Source: Casuarina equisetifolia
Lineage: Eukaryota; Streptophyta; Magnoliopsida; Fagales; Casuarinaceae
Length of the DNA: 64,000 nt
Assembly (NCBI GenBank): GCA_028551475.1
Contig: CM052354.1
Location: forward strand, 8,128,001 to 8,192,000
Direction: 5' to 3'
Positions 1-10,815 of the stretch are shown in pieces. Under the pieces are notes generated by a model. That model searched no databases. It was given only the letters and a program-made list of their open reading frames with translations, and was not told the origin of the DNA. Within the stretch, counting starts at the first letter, position 1. The number at the start of each line of letters is the position of its first letter. Made by a program: the position numbers and the translations under genes.

Positions 1-170
1 GGTATGTTAAAGTGTGTTTATCTATAGAGTTTGGCAACCTTGAGAAAGCTATGGATCTTCCGTTTGAGCCATTATACCCAATGTTTGGGAGCTCCGATTC
101 CAACCGTGACATAGTTGTCACATGCTTTTTAAGATTATCTTTCGAGCCCACAGCTCTTTAGTTTGCTTAT

Positions 171-690
171 CTAGCCTATCCTCCAAATCGGATGCTTTGC
201 CGTGTCATCCTTGGAGTCGGAAGCATTCTTCTTGCATGCAGCCTCGCTAGCAGACATGTCTCCTCCACCCTTAGCAACTTTTGGCTTCTGAACACCATTA
301 ACAACGTTTTTACCTTTTATGCCAGCTTTGGCAGTCGATTGTTGGAGTTCTTTATTGTTTTGCAAATCAACTTCACCTGAAAGGACAACCATAGTGAGAG
401 AGTTAAGAACCAATAAAAGTACTACAAGCTGTGTTGTTGCTACAACATCCAAAATCATCCTCATGCAAAATCAAAACGAATTTCATACCACTCTTTGAAG
501 TAAAAGGAACTGTCTTCTTTACCAGGGCACAAACAGCTGCGTGGACAGAAGCTGAAAGCCTCTCCCAGTCAGACAGCTTCTCCACTTCAGTAGATGGAGA
601 TAATTCCAGGAAGCAGTCTGCATGTTTCCATGTCAACTCTCTAGTTCCCTTTGGGCCGTCAGGCGTGGTGGATGTACGAACATAGGGGAG
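171..690 (-). CDS. 3' end of an unrecognised plant gene (two exons)
   Basis: Two minus-strand open stretches join in phase across a 112-bp intron. The upstream exon runs from about 690 down to 489 and ends at a GTATGA donor. The last exon is 376-171, follows a TTTCAG acceptor and ends in TAG at 171-173. The junction gives SKSG-EVDLQNN without a frame change, which supports a real gene over chance ORFs. The encoded tail has a SDWERLSASVHAAVCALVKK stretch, possibly helical, then a Lys/Ala/Gly-rich hydrophilic C-terminus ending HPIWRIG. I do not recognise the family, and I could not find the upstream exon border or the start. It could be the 3' end of a gene extending toward 860 or beyond. The function is unknown. 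Confidence 0.35.
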
Positions 691-3470
691 AACAGGCAAA
701 ATTATCAAAATAAATGATTATTGGAGTGACATTGTTGCGTTAGTAGTTGCAACAACTCAACCCATCAATATGTGGTGCACATGTCTGATATGTAACACTC
801 TACTTGCCAAAATGACCATTGCCTACCCCATTGACAAATACTATATAACTCTCTTATATTGGGTCTAACTCCAGAACTCAACTCTCACAACACTAATATA
901 AATTTTAAAGTTGCTTTGAGGAACTCCACAAAACTATTTTTGACATTAACGACACTCAGAACCAAAATATTCCATTTTTCAAATTACCTAGAAACAAATG
1001 AGAGATTAAAATTGATCACAAGTTTTGACAAAGTTACTTTCCAACAAATGAATCCATATGGCCAGCTTCATCTAAAGGCCATAGGAAGTGACTACTGCAT
1101 CTTGTGGAAAGTATTCAGAAGTTGCAAAACTACAGACTTTTACAGAGTATAAAGAGTGGGACGAGCCTTTGTATTTCATTCATCAAGGAGAAGAATGAAA
1201 AGAAAATAAAGAGTGGCCCGTCTAAAAGAGTGTCGATCTTTTTATGCAACTAACAATGTATGTTATAGTGTAGCAGAGGAGAACAATATAGATACACTAC
1301 AAGTGCAGTCTTATATGCTTAGGCCTCAGAAAATTACTAAAAATAAGACAATTCTGTCTCTGCAACATATAAGTCTGAAAATTTCGAGCTTGGAATTTTC
1401 TCTTGGGCATTGGATTCCTGCTGACTAACGTAAAGTAGGCAATTGAAAACTGTAACAATTTAAAGAGAAATCTTACCTTGTTTACATATAATAGCCTGAG
1501 TAAACAGAAGACATCTACCTACAACTATCAAACGTAAATAAGTGAAGAAAAGGACAACCAAGACCAGTACTTTAACAATTTAGCCAACAGCTTCATATGG
1601 ATAGAAACAAAACATGGTTAACCCATTTTCCCCAATAACCAAAAACAAACATCATAAATCCAATATTGGACTATAATAAATGTTAAACATTATGCATGAT
1701 ATCTTAAGAGAATGGAGGCTGTGACTCAACATTATGGGTCACAGTCTCCGTAATCAACATCAATTACCTAGTATATAATCTATGAGAAGAATATCCATGA
1801 AGCATTTGTTACATTTCCTAGAGAAAAGAAAAAGAAGAATAACCTGTTTTGCTCGAAGTAGTAAACATAAAAATTATATTCCGGGAAGAAAAATGAATGC
1901 ATGAAGTGAGGTTAACGTGCCAATGTACAAGAATCTACAGCACAAAAGGAAAATCGTCCAGGACAATATAAGAAAGCATGAATAGCTGCAGTTAAAGATG
2001 GTAGAGGTACTCTTTGTTGCTTCCGTACAGCAAACTCTCAGATGAAGAGAAACAAAAGAAAATTTGCACTCTTAGAAGTTCCCAACCAAAGAGCACCATC
2101 CTTGTCAAGCTAAACAATCTAACTCCAGTAAGAAAAACGAAAACTCTAACGTGTTCCACGAGATTATACATGGTTGAAAACAAAACTCTGTGCCCGAAAG
2201 GTGGTAATGCATTAAATAATGAAGAAAGCACGCTGAGCTTGCAGAGGGTCTTTTCAAGGAAAAACCTGATCATTACTATTTTCGAAATCCATAGTCTAAT
2301 TCATAAAATAACAATTTTTTTTCAGAATGTTAATACACATTTCTTCCGCAACATTACCATGCCGTACCACAAAAACCACCTTACACTACAAACGCTGCAA
2401 ACACTCACAGTTTTGTCAAGGTTAAGGTCAATTTCACATCCCAAATTTAAATCACAGAAGTGATGACTTATGAAAATGGTTACCTAAAAAAGTCCTACAT
2501 AGGTTAGGTCAAAGTGCAACCACCTAAAGTGTGAACCACTATAGAGTGGTCCATTAAGGGGGCATCAATCACAAAACACGGTAGTTGGTCGTAGGTTTAT
2601 GACAACTCGTAACAAGCTTGGGCTTATATTGGCTCAAGTAGGTGATAATATTCGTGAAATATGCCTAGATTAGCCTTTAGACCTATGTCTTTTGGCTCAA
2701 TAACTAAAACACATAACAAATAAAATTATCAATCCGTAAATATAGGACTTGGAGAGGAAGTACGTTATTAGGACCAAGAGAAACAATATGGGCTTGAGCT
2801 TTGATTAGTTATTCTTAGGTTTTCTATTATTGTGGAGCTTTTTAAATAATTACATTTTACTTTGTTATTTCCTTTAAATAAGACTTAGGGTTTGAAAAAC
2901 CGAAACCTATAATAGGTAATAGGAAGAGGGGAATCGTGAACTATTTTGAAATTGAGACATGAATAAAAACCTCCATTGAAGAGGGAATTTTAGATTTTTG
3001 TCTCATAAAATTTGCTTTAATTTCTCTGTTTTAAGAAATTTTGTTTAGAATTAACTTTGTAATCTAGTTGTATTCGTCACTTGGTACTGAATTTTGTATT
3101 CAAGGCACGTCCATGATCCTATGGGTGTTATACACATATTAATACTAACTATTATAGAGATTGTCGGTGCCTAAATTTCAAGGGGGTTGATGCTAAACCT
3201 TCTTTGATACAAGAACGATATCTATACGTTGTTCTACTTCTTCACAAGCTAGAATCGTGCTCAATCGCGTTGTAAACTACATTGCACACAAAGCCATGAA
3301 ATCATTTTTAACAGACCTTGACGAGGCGTATTGGAGAATGTCTGGGCCAGAAATTCAAATATAGATTTAGTACCCAAAATGAGATTCAGTTTGTCACAAC
3401 TTAAAACAAGAAGCAACGTTGCGAGTTCAACTAGAATCTACAAAAATGATCACCATGACCTTCAAATTTT
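691..3470. other. AT-rich stretch, no gene recognised
   Basis: No exon chain or protein family was recognised here. Open stretches at 859-1152, 1213-1428 and 2014-2463 (plus) have low-complexity composition and no recognisable motif, so they are read as chance ORFs. The 2800-3250 part resembles decayed repeat DNA, but no paired LTR or target duplication could be found. Confidence 0.4.
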
Positions 3471-3699
3471 TTAGGTGAAATCCGAGACAACAGATAATAT
3501 CTGGACCTGTGCATGAACCCAAAAAGAGTCACCCCTTGTTAAGGTCTTCAAATGAGGAACCGCACCCTGGTGCATAATCAAATTGTCTCCCAGCCGATGC
3601 AGAGAACCAACTATAACCTGAAAGATAGAAGCTGTAATAAGGAGAAGCTGTTCAAATTTTTGGTTGGATGTTTTTTAACATAGAGCTGAAGTCCCAAAC

Positions 3700-4782
3700 G
3701 TGTTAATCTCTTGCACCATAAACTGTTTAGGTGAGGTCACCTGTAGCATCGTCCTCACGTACATTGACACAGGCCATCCACGGGAATCTGTCCCTCACAC
3801 GCAGGGTATACATAGTATAAAATTTTGTGTTGTGGGGATGAGTTTCCCAATCACAAAATGATAAAACAAATTTGACATAGCTTTAACCATCATCATCTGA
3901 AATAGTTTTTGGATATAGCTTCAGCTCCCTGAGATCAATTGAAGGAATAGGTAACTGAAACCGTTTAAGTGAGTCAATTGTAGCTAGGGAGTAGAATCTA
4001 AGAAGTCACATACCATTTTCCTTTTCCAACTTTGAACTCCTTCGACAAATACTCATTTTTCAAAGCTGAAACACCGCTAGTATTCCAATTGCACTTGCCT
4101 GTGACTGAAGAATTCAAAATAGACAAAAGCTCACCTTTACCAGCACATTTTATGACAAAGACCTCTACTCTAAATACACAGGAGTCATCAACAAGGTATC
4201 CATTACAAGGATCACTAAACATCCCCGAGGTAAGAAAGTTTGGCGATCCCCACTCAATATTCATTGCATGAAAGAGCTTCCCTTTGCCATTCGCATCTAC
4301 ATCGAAGGAACAAGTAACACCATTATCTAAAAGAATACCAAGAAAACAAACAACCAATCAACATATATTTTGTTCTTTCATGTATCAAAAAAGCTACCTT
4401 GGAATGTCAAGTACTCGCCCCTAATTTGATCCAACACAAACAATCTACAGATTGTGTTAACCTCCCAACCAAGAGGTAAAGAATCCGTTTCAGCAATCAT
4501 CAAGTAAAGTGATATGTTGCCCTTCCCATTCCATATATTTCTTCCATTTGGGTAGAAATCTAGTCTCCTAAAGATCAAAATAATCAAAATCCTACTAAGA
4601 TGTTATGGGAACACAAAAATCAATCATATGCTCATCAGAAAAGGGATTAAGATATACCATTTATAGCCACCAGATTTAAACACATTTGATTCATACTTTT
4701 CCTCTTTATTCCCTGGAAATATCTTTGAGATCCTCGAAAACAATTCAACCTTTAATGTGTAGTGAGCTGGCGGCAGACTTCT
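3700..4782 (-). pseudogene. MATH (TRAF-like) domain protein gene, second domain damaged
   Basis: MATH domains are TRAF-like beta-sandwich substrate-binding modules; in plants they occur in ubiquitin-related adaptor proteins. Four exons can be joined on the minus strand: 4782-4658, 4567-4398, 4326-4014 and one starting at 3928, each with GT/AG borders and matching phase. The first reads RSLPPAHYTLKVELFSRISK and ends in the hallmark GGYKW. The second has LDFYPNG, NISLYL and LPLGW. The third has the typical MATH end YLVDDSCVFRVEVFVIK and opens a second MATH domain ending VGKGKW. The fourth continues with ELKLYPKTISDDDG but then meets a TAA. Further MATH-like sequence (YTLRVRDRFPWMACVNV) follows near 3820-3740, so the second domain seems broken unless an unusual intron removes the stop. 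The first MATH domain looks intact. The start codon and upstream exon were not found. Confidence 0.6.
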
Positions 4783-5414
4783 CTAAAGTGTACTGTGGAT
4801 ATATGATCCATTAGATCATCACAATTGCCTCAAATATTTTCACATGAAATTGTGTAAGCTCACCACAATTCCCTCAAATACTTTCAGATAAAATTCTACA
4901 TGCAAACAGAAATTAGGAATTTGATTTGCAGTTTGGATTCCATCATATGATGCCTCCTTTCAATAAGAAGAAAAATGGAAGACGACAAAATTTCAGAATC
5001 AGGGGCATTACACGTTAATCAATTTCCAGAAAGTCCTTTCAGCAAGCAAACTTTCATAAACCTTATATTCCAGTAATCCGTGTAGATTTCACACACAAGC
5101 CGTCCTTGGACACATAGACAAACTCCAGTTATGATAAACTATGAGCAAACATGAGATGCGCGCATACCTTGTAAAAAAAAAAAAGCAAACTTTCCATGAG
5201 ATGCCTTTTGTATTACATAGTGCATAAAGCAAGATATTTCACAAAGACGTAGCACGGGTTCATGAAGATATTTCACAAAGATATAGTATGACTCCATAAA
5301 CCCAATAAACATCAGTCTAAAAGATATGCAAGTCAAGCCCTTGATTGTCGATTTGTGGATTCGAAAAGAAAAAGGGAAAAAAGGATTGTTGGTGGGTTAA
5401 CCTTCAACTTCAGT
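4783..5414. other. No gene recognised
   Basis: This is the upstream flank of the MATH gene. It could hold its first exon and promoter, but I could not define either. A short poly(A) tract lies near 5171-5184. Confidence 0.3.
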
Positions 5415-5583
5415 TTTCGAAATTTTGGCTCAACGTTTCCAAAAAGAAAGTTCCGATTTTTCCTAACACACCAAGAAAATGACCCATTTCTGGGGTGTGT
5501 GAGCATGAGATTAAACACTTATTACGTATTCTCACAACATGACATTGCACCAGAGTAAGCAATCAAGACTTTTTTAATTTTGT

Positions 5584-5641
5584 CGGTAAGGCTTAGCTCA
5601 GTTGATACACTGCCGGGACTAAAGAGGTTTCAAGTTCCATA
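5584..5641 (+). repeat. tRNA-like head, possible SINE remnant
   Basis: The sequence contains TTAGCTCAGTTGA, matching the Pol III A box of tRNAs, and 25-30 bases later GGTTTCAAGTTCC, close to a B box with one extra base. It does not fold into a proper cloverleaf and has no clear anticodon arm. It is absent at the matching place in the duplicate near 41.5 kb, so it was either inserted in this copy or lost from the other. A tRNA-derived SINE head is the simplest reading. I did not find the target duplication or tail. Confidence 0.4.
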
Positions 5642-7150
5642 AACAATCTTCCCTCGACCCACCCACCCAACCACTACACCAGAGATGGAGATATACGGTG
5701 AAAGAGAATACCAAGAGGTGGGAGGTCCTCCTCAGACGTTTCACGGAGTCGTTTTTCTCCTCTTATTTCCATAAGGAACCTTTGATCTTCTTGTGAGAAA
5801 TATGTCACTCAGTAAAGTTCTCAGAGGCTCAGAAGTAGACCCCTTTTAGAGCCCTTTTAAAGGCATTGTTTGATTGGTGTCTCGTCATCTTCCAAGGTTC
5901 CCTTCGTGATCCCAAGGAACCACATGAATCTTCCAAGGAGTCACAACAAGCCCGCTCTTCAAACCTAATCTTGATCTCTCATCAACATGTCTCTTAGCCT
6001 TCTCAAAGTGACAATGAATACACATGCATGCTTATCTTTGTTGTCGTTTTGATAAGATAAGCCTCCCGCGGTTTGTCTTTCCTATAAACTGACACCAACA
6101 TCGCTTATGTAATTTACGTTTTGTAAGTCGATTGAAGTGCATGGTTTTTTCGTTTTATTAGTTTCAATTAACTTTTCACTAGCATAAAATCACATTATAC
6201 AAATTGCTACGAAATCAAAATATATCTTAGTTTTGATGATATAGGCCACTTTTGTCTTAAGATGTGATTATAAATCATGGATTTTAAATGATAAGAATTT
6301 AAAAGGAGATTAAGTAGCAAATTAGGACATCCAATTATTTTAATAATACTTTATTGCAAAGTTCTCAACATTTTCGTCAGTTTATAAATAATATTTTTTT
6401 CATTTTAATATATATCCCCAAGATTTATAATATTTTCTTGATATTATATTTTTCAACAATTACATTTAGAAAGAATGGTTAAAATGTTGAATAAGAACCG
6501 TAAATTATAGGAGATTTCTAAAAGATAGTGATGTAGAGTAAAAATATATTTGAAGTGTTTAAAAACCTATTTTCTTTTTTCAGTTAAAAATATATTGGCT
6601 TGTAAAAGTTGGATTTTATTTTTCTCGCTCATTTTAACCTAATTTATTGCTCAAGAAAATACATTGAACCCTATTTTAATGGAAAGGATTAGAAAAGTTC
6701 TAACAAAATATTCCAAGAGTCTTCTATTACCATCCCATCAAGATGTTGATCCCGTTGTCTTTATTTAGCTTTCAAATTTGTTCACAACGGATGATTTTTT
6801 TAATTTTTTATTTCCTAAACTAAAACTAAATTGGTGGATCGAAGGACCATCTATTCTTTTATGTCTTTTTCTTGTCCTTTTACTTCTCCTCTTATCCTTG
6901 CTTAGGTTTTGGAAAAAGGAGTCCAGGATTCCACATTCCACCTAGGATGACAAACAGGAAGAAGTCAAGCAACAAACACAAACTGAGGAGATAACTGGGA
7001 TTTGATTAGAAAATCCAGCAGCACAACAACTAGGGAAAGATCAAATAGTCCCAATACAAGCCAAACACAGACTATAAATCAACAATACAAAAAACACCAT
7101 AAGGAAAAATCGCAATCAACCAATAAGCCGGACTCGCCGGAACAGTACAA

Positions 7151-7213
7151 CTGTAGTGGGAAGAGGTTCTTAAAGGTATCCTTAGGTCGCTGGTTCGAAT
7201 CCGGCAAGTCGGA
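7151..7213 (+). pseudogene. Truncated tRNA-Tyr (3' half with intron)
   Basis: From the anticodon loop (CTGTAG) onward this matches the intact tRNA-Tyr at 42551-42644, including the intron region, the TCCTT anticodon-stem strand, the GCTGGTTCGAATCCGGC T arm and the 3' acceptor strand. The 5' acceptor strand, D arm and 5' anticodon-stem strand (with the A box) are missing and replaced by unrelated sequence (GCCGGAACAGTACAA). It cannot fold as a tRNA and lacks the A box, so it should be silent. It lies at the equivalent position of the duplicated block. Confidence 0.85.
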
Positions 7214-7581
7214 ATCTTTTGTTACTTTTGCTATTTTTGCACATGAGTCCCCAAAAGGTCCTTAGGGCGTTGGTTTCTTCATTGTGATGCTCCTTTCCTA
7301 AGACAGCAACCAAATCTTGCTCTCCAGACCTCAAATAATCATGTCATGAATGAGTATCATCTTTTATCCAGGATTGAAAACTTCCATGCACAGAAGAATT
7401 TTCATAACCTAGGAGTTAACCCAGTTCTCATAACAACAAACTATATCTGCACTACCAATATTATGTCTACAGCAGAAGACTTTTTTAGCTTCTCAGTGCC
7501 TGCGCAGCCTGCTATGAGAATCAAACCTCATTCATATACTGCAAGAAAACAAGTTCACTTTATAGCTCCTTACGCAACTGG

Positions 7582-8742
7582 GGAAGTCATGAGAGACATC
7601 ACTTGATCTACGTGGAAGAGGGGGAGAATAGAAGTTGTGTGGGATGTGGAGAACCAGCATCTGACCCTATATTCTATAACATTTGTTATAAGAAAGTGAA
7701 TACAAAAGGTGGAGCTTATTATTGTCGATAATGTGATTACATTATTCACATGAAGTGCGCAAAATATTATAAAGATGAGAGGAAGGATGAGAGTGGATCA
7801 ATTAATTTCAATGAGTACAATGCAGATATGATTCATTTGGTTAAGGGGTCGAATGTAAAGGAGGGGGAGATAACAAGTCCTTCCAAGATAAACCACTTCA
7901 GTCATCAACAACATGAATTGATCCTCAGCTATGAAGAGCCCCTGGATGAGAAGAGGTGTGAGGCATGTATGTTACTTATGATCTTTCCCCCATTTTATAG
8001 CTGTCAGCATTGCAGTTTCTTTATCCACTGTAAATGCACCAAACTACCCCTAACCATTACGCGAGGCCCATTTCACCGTCATCCACTCACAATCGTTACA
8101 AGGGCACCATCCACGGAATTGTTCCTGTGTGATTTTTGTGAGCATAGGCATCGTGGCTTCGCCTGTGCTTGTAACAAATGTCTGTGGTATAAGTGGGATG
8201 TTCAATGTCTTTTCATTCCGGAAAAGCTTAACCACAAAAGTCATACACATCCACTCTTCCTTGTTGTGGAGAGATATTATGAAGGATGCAACGGCTGTGG
8301 TGAAAGGCGGGTGAGCTTTCGATGCACTGATCGCCAGTTCAACTTATGTCGGAAGTGAGTAATTCTTTCACTTGTGACCAGGCATCCATGTGATCTACAT
8401 CTTCTCAAACTTACCTGTGGATGTGAAGATGACTTAGGAGTATACTATTGCTTCATTTGCGAAGAAAAAAGAGATCCAAATGTTTAGTTTTATTACTGTA
8501 AGGAATGTAATTTTGCTGCCCATATTCAATGTATTCTTGGAAAGCATCCACATATTAAATTTAGAAGTACTTTGTACAAGAAAAACCACCTGCATCCTTT
8601 GAAATTTGTCCAAACAATTGAGGACTGTGCTAGATGTGCTTTCGGTTATATAGAATTTTGGCATAATGTGGCCCTTGAATGCAGTCAATGTAACATTCAA
8701 GTCCACTATAATTGTGATGAAAATTGGAGGTTTAAAGTATAA
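7582..8742 (+). pseudogene. DC1 (Cys/His-rich C1-like) domain protein pseudogene
   Basis: One reading frame runs through the whole stretch with repeated DC1-type zinc-binding patterns: SCVGCGEPASDP..., RCEACMLL...YSCQHCSFFIHCKC, FLCDFCEHRH..., YYEGCNGCGERR..., GVYYCFICEEKRDPN..., YYCKECNFAAHIQC and DCARC...LECSQCNIQVHYNC. Family members are plant proteins with several such repeats, often stress related, with largely unknown biochemical roles. The frame is broken by three internal stops: TAA at 7729-7731, TGA at 8356-8358 and TAG at 8485-8487. The final stop is TAA at 8740-8742. There are no frameshifts and no obvious introns, as is usual for this family. The 5' end is missing: the frame starts abruptly at SHERHHLIY, at the edge of the duplicated block. 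The decay is mild, so it looks like a fairly recent pseudogene. Confidence 0.85.
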
Positions 8743-9221
8743 TAGCTTAAGGTGGCATTAGAGGTTTGTCTTGTAGTTTTGTAATTTAAAGTTGTCTTCT
8801 CCTATTGTTGATAAATATTGTTCATGCAAGATGCTCTTTGATTACTTTTAGATGGACAAGGGAGGACGAGTTCTATTGGAAGCATATTAAATTGATCCCT
8901 AAGAAATGGATCTATTATTCCTTAAAAAAATCTCATTTTCAAAAATGTTCCATTGTTCTAACTTGAGTATGAAGATTGAACCTTTAATTATCTTGCAAAA
9001 CTTTTACTTGTAAGTTTATCAAGAAATATTCAAGAATGTCAGATTCTAATTTTGATCTAGAAACAACTCTATGTGTAGATTCAACAAAAACGGCAAACAT
9101 AAAAACAAAAATTTCTGTTCTCAATTATTATACATTTTCCGTGAAAAAAATAACAATGACAATACAATAATGGCTTTGACTCGGGAAAACAAAGACAGAA
9201 AAAGCTAAAAGGAGGTCATTG
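8743..9221. other. AT-rich intergenic stretch
   Basis: I see no gene, RNA or clear repeat structure here beyond short A-rich tracts. Confidence 0.4.
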
Positions 9222-9340
9222 TTAAGTCTGAGGCTTACTGTTGGTCACCGCTCTAACAATGGCGTGCTTATACGGCCCGTAAAGGTATAAAGCTTGTTTT
9301 CATTTGTCTTGGCCTTCTCAGCATACACCTCAAACGCATC
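9222..9340 (-). pseudogene. Isolated terminal exon of an unidentified gene, frameshifted
   Basis: On the minus strand a TTGCAG acceptor is followed by DAFEVYAEKAKTNENK and, after a one-base shift, by ALYLYGPYKHAIVRAVTNSK, PQT and a TAA at 9222-9224. The protein-like composition on both sides of the shift and the splice acceptor suggest a real last exon that lost one base. No upstream exons of the same gene were recognised nearby. I do not recognise the family with certainty, so no function is offered. Confidence 0.45.
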
Positions 9341-9738
9341 CTGCAACAAGCCCAGTGCAGTTGGACTGTTAACAAAATTAGATGCCTCACAAATATTAGG
9401 AAGAACATAAATGGTTATGAAAAGCTAAGCATTAAATATTTTTTCTCACAAATTTTTATGAATCTTGAAAAGAAAAGGCATTTCCTGTGTCATACCCTAT
9501 AGTAGATGTCCACCTAGAAGGCTGAAGTTACTAATATGAATTAATGGAGGAGAACAAATCCATTACAAGAAAATCTCATACATTTAACAATTGAACTAGC
9601 TTGAAACAGAGCATGTCAAAATAAAAATGTGCACAGAATATGTGTGCTTCTTGGCGACCTAATCTCATTTGAACTTATCTTAGTTACTGCAGTCATGGAT
9701 AAAGACCAGCTAGTGAATCAGATAACATTTAAATATAC

Positions 9739-9849
9739 GAGGCATGTAATATACCTACAGCCCGTGTAGTGAAGAGAGAAGATTTAAGGGTAGCAATTAA
9801 GAAGATGCTTGACACCCCTGGACCATTCTTACTAGATGTGATTGTATGA
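9739..9849 (+). pseudogene. ALS 3'-terminal fragment (copy A)
   Basis: This encodes [36 protein letters not shown] and a TGA. It is the near-C-terminal part of plant acetolactate synthase (AHAS catalytic subunit), cut short just before the usual final 20 or so residues. Nothing upstream of 9739 is ALS-like. It is a 5'-truncated duplicate of the pseudogene at 36225-37998. It still carries FLLDVIV, which copy B has lost to a foldback. Confidence 0.85.
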
Positions 9850-10527
9850 ATGAAGAGCATGTGATTCCTGTGAGTCTATGGATATAGTTTAGCTTATAGG
9901 AGCTAAGTTTATGGCATATAAGTATATTTTGTGTTAGTTAGGGTTATGGGACTTATAAGTATGACTATATATCTAGTTTATGTCATGTAAGCATGTTTTC
10001 TGTTAGCTTCGGCTTGCCAAGTAGTTGAGAAAAGTTTAGTAGTTCTTAAGTGAGGGTCATTATGTCTTTTCCATAGACTAATTATAATATTTACTTTTTG
10101 AATGATTTGCCTTTTTTGTTGCTACGATACTTATGTTCTTTTTGTTGCTATGCTACTTATGTTCTTTTTTTGTTATGCCCAACACCTTAAAACATTAATC
10201 ATCCATTATGAGCTCGCTGATCAATACCTTTCAGGCATGTTGGCATTCTTCTTTCATATTATACATGTGGAGTACTATAGATGAATAATATATGCAGCAA
10301 AATAAGTACAGAATTTTGTTGCAATGGAGCAAAGGAGCCACATTCCTATCCTGGAAGAATGAATGATTGCTCAGTAGGTTGTGGGATGAAGTGTCTGGGT
10401 ATACCTCAACAAACTTCCTCGTAGCCCACTTCTCCTTTTTCCTTTGTTTTCTGGTTTTCTATCTTTTTGCCGCTCGGTTTTATGTGTTTTTTCGCCCAAC
10501 CGGGGTTATGCTTGTTTAAGAAGCCCT
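9739..10527. repeat. Segmental duplication, copy A of the ALS 3' flank
   Basis: This block matches 37910-38656 continued at 41028-41160. Copy B is interrupted by a copia element. Landmarks are GAATGAAGAGCATGTGATTC just after the ALS tail, repeated TTTTGTTGCTA(C/T) units near 10115-10160, and CTCAACAAACTTCCTCGTAG near 10405. Homology ends at AAGAAGCCCT. The undisrupted junction at 10391-10402 gives the empty-site reference for the copia insertion in copy B. Confidence 0.85.
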
Positions 10528-10790
10528 ATTCGCCTTTCTTGACAGTCGAGATGACCGCTTTCCTCTTTCCCCGATACCCTTCTGTTCTTGTACTATTACT
10601 GCGAAAAAGTGATGAACTTCATCGCTTCCATTCTATAGTTTAGTGCCTAAAATTGACAACCATTTGAGTTAATTGAGAGACTCAGGTGCTCTATTTTATG
10701 ATTTTTTCTGGTTTTCGTTCGGAAACGTAGCTGACTCCTTTGACTGCATAAATACCCATGTACGATGATATGCCTAGTCCAAGAATCCCT

Positions 10791-10815
10791 CACACACACA
10801 CACACACACACACAC
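10791..10815. repeat. (CA)n microsatellite
   Basis: Twelve perfect CA units plus one C. Likely length-polymorphic. Confidence 0.95.

Larger units (their letters stand above)
5415..7580. repeat. Segmental duplication, copy A of the 41.3-43.0 kb block
   Basis: This block matches 41335-43018 in order and on the same strand. Shared landmarks are the CACACCAAGAAAATGACCCA stretch (5466 onward), the TCTTCTTGTGAGAAATATGT-like stretch near 5790, the AT-rich part near 6340-6500, the tRNA-Tyr 3' half at 7151-7213 and a MSTAEDFFSFS-like open stretch at 7460-7580. Copy A carries private insertions, including the tRNA-like head at 5584 and a stretch of about 300 bp just before the tRNA half. Homology stops near 7580, where the DC1 pseudogene begins. 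Neither copy shows a convincing gene apart from the tRNA. Confidence 0.75.

Noticed and set aside
2014-2463. 149-codon plus-strand open stretch
   Set aside because: It has no recognisable motif, an amino-acid mix expected from AT-rich DNA, no splice-linked neighbours, and an overlapping open stretch on the other strand.
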